Below, in pieces: positions 59,850 to 64,000 of a DNA stretch of 64,000 bases. The position numbers and the translations under genes are program-made. Position 1 is the first letter of the stretch, and the number at the start of each line of letters is the position of its first letter. The DNA lies in assembly GCA_030686995.1 (NCBI GenBank), contig CM060680.1, positions 201,611,322 to 201,675,321 of the forward strand, read 5' to 3'. The DNA comes from Artemisia argyi. Taxonomy: Eukaryota; Streptophyta; Magnoliopsida; Asterales; Asteraceae. Under the pieces are notes generated by a model. That model did not search any database and was not told the DNA's origin. It saw only the letters and a program-made list of their open reading frames with translations.

Positions 59850-60320
59850 CTCCCGTCACTTTTTTTTGGCCTTTTCCGTCGTCATGTCGACGGCATAGTA
59901 TGTTACCGTCGTCATGTCGACGGGATAATGACGACGGCTGTGCCCCATCGGGAAGATCATTCCCGTCGACAACCGCCGTCGACAATGTGGGTCCCACGTC
60001 CTTTTTCAGTCAAAGAAATCTGTTGTCCGTCAAATTGGTCCCGTCGACATGTCGACGGGATAGTATAATTAATTAACAACTTAATTATCAAACGTTAATT
60101 GATTTTATACTATCCCGTCGACATGTCGACTGTAACAATTTGACGGGTCAAAGATGTGGGTCAACATTGTATAATTATCCAGTCGACATGTTGACGGGAA
60201 CAACTTGAAGGGTCAACGCGTTGGTCAATGTTTGTATAATTATCCCGTTGACATGTCGACTGGATAATTAAACAATTATATTATTTTTTTTATGGTGCCG
60301 TCGACATGTCGACGGTACCA
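59850..60320. repeat. CACTA subterminal repeats built on GTCGACATGTCGAC
   Basis: About eight copies of CCGTCGACATGTCGACGG or close variants occur, in both orientations because the core is palindromic. They are spaced roughly 30-100 bp. Such arrays are binding sites for the accessory transposase in En/Spm. Confidence 0.75.
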
Positions 60321-60716
60321 ATGTTATATACAGCAAACAGGAAGCTGCAATATTGGCAATATTCCAGATTTTTTCCGGAAAATTTTCCGGAAAAATCTAC
60401 CAAAACCTGTAACCATAAGCTATAACCACTCAATATCAACATGTCCTAACACATACAATTCGACATCGGCTAAAACACTTTCAAATTATCGCTAAACACT
60501 CTCAAAATGCATTAAAACATATAAAGTCTACAAAACGGGGTGTGGTAATATCTAAACCTACCTGCCATATCCACAAATGTTTCAATACCCGCGATGTTCA
60601 AATCGCCAAAAGGTTAAACTAGAAAATACTAAGATAAGGATCGCGAAAATATTGTTTCAACCATAAGTACAACACAAAATATATAACCCAAGTTTGTACC
60701 TCTACATCCCCAAAAG

Positions 60717-62799
60717 TCACTCATCATGATCACTATCACCATCCACATCCATATCATCGCTCCCGCTCCTACCAGCTCCACTCTCGCTCCCGCCAGCTCC
60801 ACTCCCACTTCCGTCAGCTCCACTGCCCGAGCCATCCACATGCTGAGAATCCACCTGACTAATATACTGAGACCATTGCGGGTTGGTCGAGGCAAAACCC
60901 ATCAACAAATCGAGTTGCGCCTTCATGGTCTTGCGTTCTTCAGCAACTTCCCGGCTCTTCTTCTCAGCCTCAGCAATCTTCTTATGAGCTGCAGCAAGCT
61001 CAGCAGATAGTTCGGCAACACCTAAAAACGAAATAATCAAAATTTAAAAACAGCCATTGCAATACATAAATTGAGTCATGAGTAATCTATAATTAATATT
61101 ATGACACTGTACATACCTGGAGGTGGAGGCAGGGTGTCTGGTAACGGTGGCCTCCTCAGGCCGGGTACTACCTTACCCCGTCCTGCAATGTGGCCCCGCT
61201 GCTTGCCCTTGATAACCATGGAAAGTATCTGCTCCTCTGTGTACGCCACCCCTTCAGGCGTATTCGCTCCCAAATCTCTCAGACGAACCATCTCTTCCTA
61301 TTTAGTTGAAAAAAATTTGAGAAAATTAATATATATGTCGGGTTAATTACAAGATTATGTTTCAATGAATCATTAAAGTGCGTGTTTGGGGAAATAAATA
61401 AATAAATAATAAATTAAAAAAAAAAAACGTTACTTACATACTGAGCCCGCGCCTCATCCTGCAACCAACCACCATCCTCGTCGCAGTGTGTGTCATAAAA
61501 GCTCTGGATGAGTGATGGGTACTTCTTGTCCTTGCTGTTCTCAAACTGTATATACACATGCATATAAGATGAAACAAATTAAAACTGACAAATCAAACAC
61601 TATATATATTTTAATTAAACTTAAATACTTTTAAAAAATTAAAATTAATTACTTTTATATAATTAAAATTTTTAATTAATATATAATTAAAATTAAATAA
61701 TTTTATAAAAATAAAATACTTTTATAAAAATAAAATGTGTCTTACATATTCATGGCGAATAGCGGCTAAGGACTTGGAACCGTGGCGGCTGTACACCTTG
61801 TTCTTCTTTCGGTTCTCCTTGTTCACCGCAGCTCGTGCCATGTTCTTCTCATTCAGGTAGAACTTCATGTGTTCCTCCCACACCGACGGCTCAAGGTTCG
61901 GAGGAGGGTTCTGTCGTATGACATCCGCCGCCCCAGCCCCACCCTTCAGGGTAAAATAAGTTTTCTTCATGATGCCTTTATTGTCGGAGTAGCGCTTAGC
62001 TATATATTGATTGAGGCTGTTCTTGATAAGTTCCCAGTCGGGCTTGCGCCTGTGGGTCTCCAAGTCGAAGAATCGCTGCAATCAAATATAGTTAATAGTT
62101 AATATTAAAATAAAGATATAAATAAATAAACAAATTTAAATTAATATACACAATTAAACAAACTTAAATAAATGTTTTTTTTATAGCAGAGTATGATGGT
62201 GGGAGATTGTAATCTAACCTGGGAGGAAATACCTCCTGGAGAAATTTTAGCGCATTGTTAAATGAAGTATCACTCCATTTACCGCTGACCTTGAGATGCG
62301 TAAACTTTGACATAAAATCCAAGGTTGTCATAAACTCACAACCCGGGTAAAGAGGCTGGGTGGAACTGGCAAGTAACTCTTCATACTCGTTACGTACAGG
62401 AGGTGTCGTTGCTTGAGTCGGCTCGTTACTTGTCTCGCCAATATTTGGAGGAGTTGGCTCATTTTGTTCATTATTTAGAGGAATATCAATAATATCATTA
62501 AGGCACGCACGCATGTCACTCATCTCACATTGTGTTGTGTTATCTTCTATAGGAAGAGGATCCGGTTCACCGTGATCTACCCATTGTGTATAAGTTGGGT
62601 CCCACCCATTTTGGCTTATGTGACTTTTAAGTTTGTCGAGAGATACCCATGGAACATTACAACAAAGACGACATGGACATTTTATGTTTCCGTAACTATT
62701 TAATAACGGCTTGCAATGTTCAATGAATGCGGCAAGACCATCAAAAAACTCTCTTGAAACACGACTGTCTAAACGGGTCCAACTCTTATCAAGTATCAT
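60717..62799 (-). CDS. CACTA accessory transposase (transposase-associated domain plus Transposase_24-type part)
   Basis: Exon 1 (62799 down to about 62164) has the transposase-associated zinc-type domain (SWTRLDSRVSREFFDGL, CPCRLCCN, HISQNGWDPTY) and LYPGCEFMTTLDFMSKFTHL. It ends just before the point where the catalytic TNP2 domain starts in full-length proteins. Further exons by GT-AG are 62075-61746, 61545-61438, 61297-61117 and 61021-60717; phases agree (RHEY-FENSK, AQY-EEMVR, PPPG-VAEL). They contain NKENRKKNKVYSRHGSKSLA, a coiled coil (AELAAAHKKIAEAEKKSREV) and a Gly/Ser/acidic tail. The join between exons 1 and 2 is not certain. The role would be binding of the subterminal repeats. 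Without a DDE domain it cannot cut DNA. Confidence 0.65.
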
Positions 62800-62867
62800 A
62801 ACTGCATTTTGTTTTGTTCAACTCTTAGTTATTACACATTCAAAATAATCGACACATAAAAACATAT

Positions 62868-63435
62868 AACGAGATGTTAGACAGACGAGTCGAGATTCTA
62901 CATGAGATGTTAAACGAACGACTCGAGATGGTATGGTTATACACGAGATGTTAGATAGACGAGTCGAGATTCTATGGTTCTACATGAGATGTTAAACGAA
63001 CGACTCGAGATGGTATGGTTATACACGAGATGTTAAACGAACGAGTCGAGATGCTATGGTTATACACGAGATGTTAGACAGACGAGTCGAGATTCTATGG
63101 TTGTACATGAGATGTTAAACGAACGATTCGAGATGTGATTGGGGATAAACCGTCAGATATTATTGACATAAGAAAATTATTGAAAATACTTTAAGGTGAC
63201 AGGAAATTAAGAAAATTATGAAAATGATGAAATTGCTTATTAATAAGCTAAAAGGAAAATTAAAAAAAAATAGAATCTATTAAATAGAAGCTATCACTAA
63301 TTTTAAATTTGGTTTTTTGTTGTTTTTCTTTTTGACACGAGATGTTAAACGAACGACTATGGTTATACAAGAGATGTTAAACGAACGAGTCGAGATGCAA
63401 TGGTTATACAAGAGATGTTAAACGAACGAGTCGAG
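62868..63435. repeat. Minisatellite of ACGAGATGTTA-based units
   Basis: Units of about 40-60 bp containing GAGATGTTAAACGAACGA and TCGAGAT(G/T)-TATGGTTATAC recur about seven times at 62868-63135 and three times at 63338-63440. Some have ACAGACGAGTCG in place of ACGAACGA. The spacer 63140-63330 is AT-rich. Confidence 0.8.
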
Positions 63436-63532
63436 ATGCAATGGTTACACACACACTCACTCTAGCAACTTATCCCACCAAAATTTTCCTACCTAATTTT
63501 CCCTACCTAACAACTCATCCTCATAATATAAA

Positions 63533-63585
63533 CACACACACACACACACACTCATCTTACTATCTCTCTCTCTCTCTCTCTCTCA
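63533..63585. repeat. (AC)n and (TC)n microsatellites
   Basis: AC repeats at 63533-63551 and TC repeats at 63562-63584, in what looks like the 5' leader of the next gene. Confidence 0.85.
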
Positions 63586-63753
63586 CACACTCTAGCAGTT
63601 TCCGTTTTCCGGCGACACCATCAGTTTCTGGCCGTCGGAATCTTTTTCCGGCCACCACCTTTTATCACCTCAACTTGTAGATCAGGCCACCCCGGTCACA
63701 ATTCCACCACTCACAACCACTCAACCTCGTAACCACAAACATACACTGTTATC

Positions 63754-64000
63754 ATGGTGAAGAAGATGGCAGAATTTGAAGCTTTTCCTTGTCCTTGTGA
63801 ATGAGGAGACGTGATTCTGCGAGAATCGTGTAAATCTTACTCCCGTGGTAAACTATACTATGCGTGTCCTTTCTCGCAGGGGAACAATTACATACTTTTT
63901 CGTGTATTATATAAATAATTTGGTTAGTTGTTAAAAATAATAGTTTTTACTCTTTAACAGCCTAAGACAAAAGACCATGGATGTGATTTTTTTTATGGAA
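63754..64000 (+). pseudogene. GRF-type zinc-finger protein, 5' exons (partial at right edge)
   Basis: ATG at 63754 gives MVKKMAEFEAFPCPCE, then an in-frame TGA, then GDVILRESCKSYSRGKLYYACPFSQ. After an intron ending TTTAACAG at about 63961 the frame PKTKDHGCDFFYG supplies the final Cys of the GRF finger (C-x-C ... C ... GC-x-FF). GRF fingers bind single-stranded nucleic acid in several repair and RNA proteins, and many plant copies are small solitary proteins. The stop and the changed core make this copy probably dead, though a sequencing error at the TGA would rescue it. The donor site of the intron is not clear. Confidence 0.55.

Larger units (their letters stand above)
59830..62830 (-). 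mobile_element. CACTA (En/Spm) transposon, one end and accessory gene
   Basis: CACTAGTACAA at 59830 is the standard CACTA tip. It is followed by a subterminal region of repeated palindromes and, on the minus strand, by a gene of the plant transposase-associated class. The opposite tip (TTGTACTAGTG expected) was not seen before the right edge, so the right limit given is only the end of supported content. Confidence 0.75.

Noticed and set aside
60726..61010. Plus-strand frame of 94 codons
   Set aside because: Lies antisense over the coiled-coil exon of the CACTA accessory gene, whose splice phases and motifs are much stronger.
62868..63435. Array-like repeats that could suggest a CRISPR array
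   Set aside because: Units vary in length and sequence, spacers are not unique, and the DNA is eukaryotic; it is a minisatellite.

Overview
The window is nuclear DNA of a flowering plant, probably a daisy-family (Asteraceae) species. It has no bacterial-style genes and is AT-rich with many homopolymers and microsatellites. It is dominated by nested LTR retrotransposons and DNA transposons. The Asteraceae assignment rests on my recollection that the SIRE-type copia element with a very long env-like 3' ORF, and the Athila and copia Gag families seen here, are abundant in that family. A database search would have to confirm it.

Layout. 1-2290: minus-strand Athila (Ty3/gypsy) 5' LTR, primer-binding site and the start of an unusual first ORF running off the left edge. 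2291-10651: SIRE-type Ty1/copia element (plus strand; pol, env-like ORF, 3' LTR) whose integrase was split by that Athila. 10693-11766: retroposon with an 18-bp target-site duplication (TSD). 11785-13881: non-coding DNA with a 335-bp tandem duplication and a small MITE. 13882-25262: the one host gene I can build with confidence, a minus-strand five-exon gene for a 740-residue protein joining a copia-Gag-like (UBN2-type) N-terminus to ankyrin repeats and a PGG membrane domain. Its third intron is 8.25 kb and holds a decayed copia element. 26786-40670: a minus-strand copia element (Tork-like) with a perfect TSD, carrying inside its gag a younger non-autonomous SIRE-derived element (31725-39708), also with a perfect TSD.

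40671-52013: gene debris, namely a broken Ptta/En/Spm-type transposase gene, a C-terminal CDC48 fragment and a Mutator-like element (48738-50717, 9-bp TSD) that itself holds a hAT MITE (8-bp TSD). 52019-59498: a non-autonomous Athila with perfect TSD keeping gag, protease and the integrase tail but lacking RT, RNase H and the integrase core. 59830 onward: a CACTA element with palindromic subterminal repeats and an accessory (TnpA-like) gene without a catalytic domain. The right edge holds the start of a GRF zinc-finger gene.

Recurring themes are five levels or cases of nesting with readable TSDs, two SIRE-family elements that place a TATA box in front of their 3' ORF, loss of catalytic modules from Athila, SIRE and CACTA elements, and a retroelement Gag-type domain used as the first exon of a host ankyrin gene. 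No tRNA, rRNA, CRISPR array or prokaryotic feature was seen.
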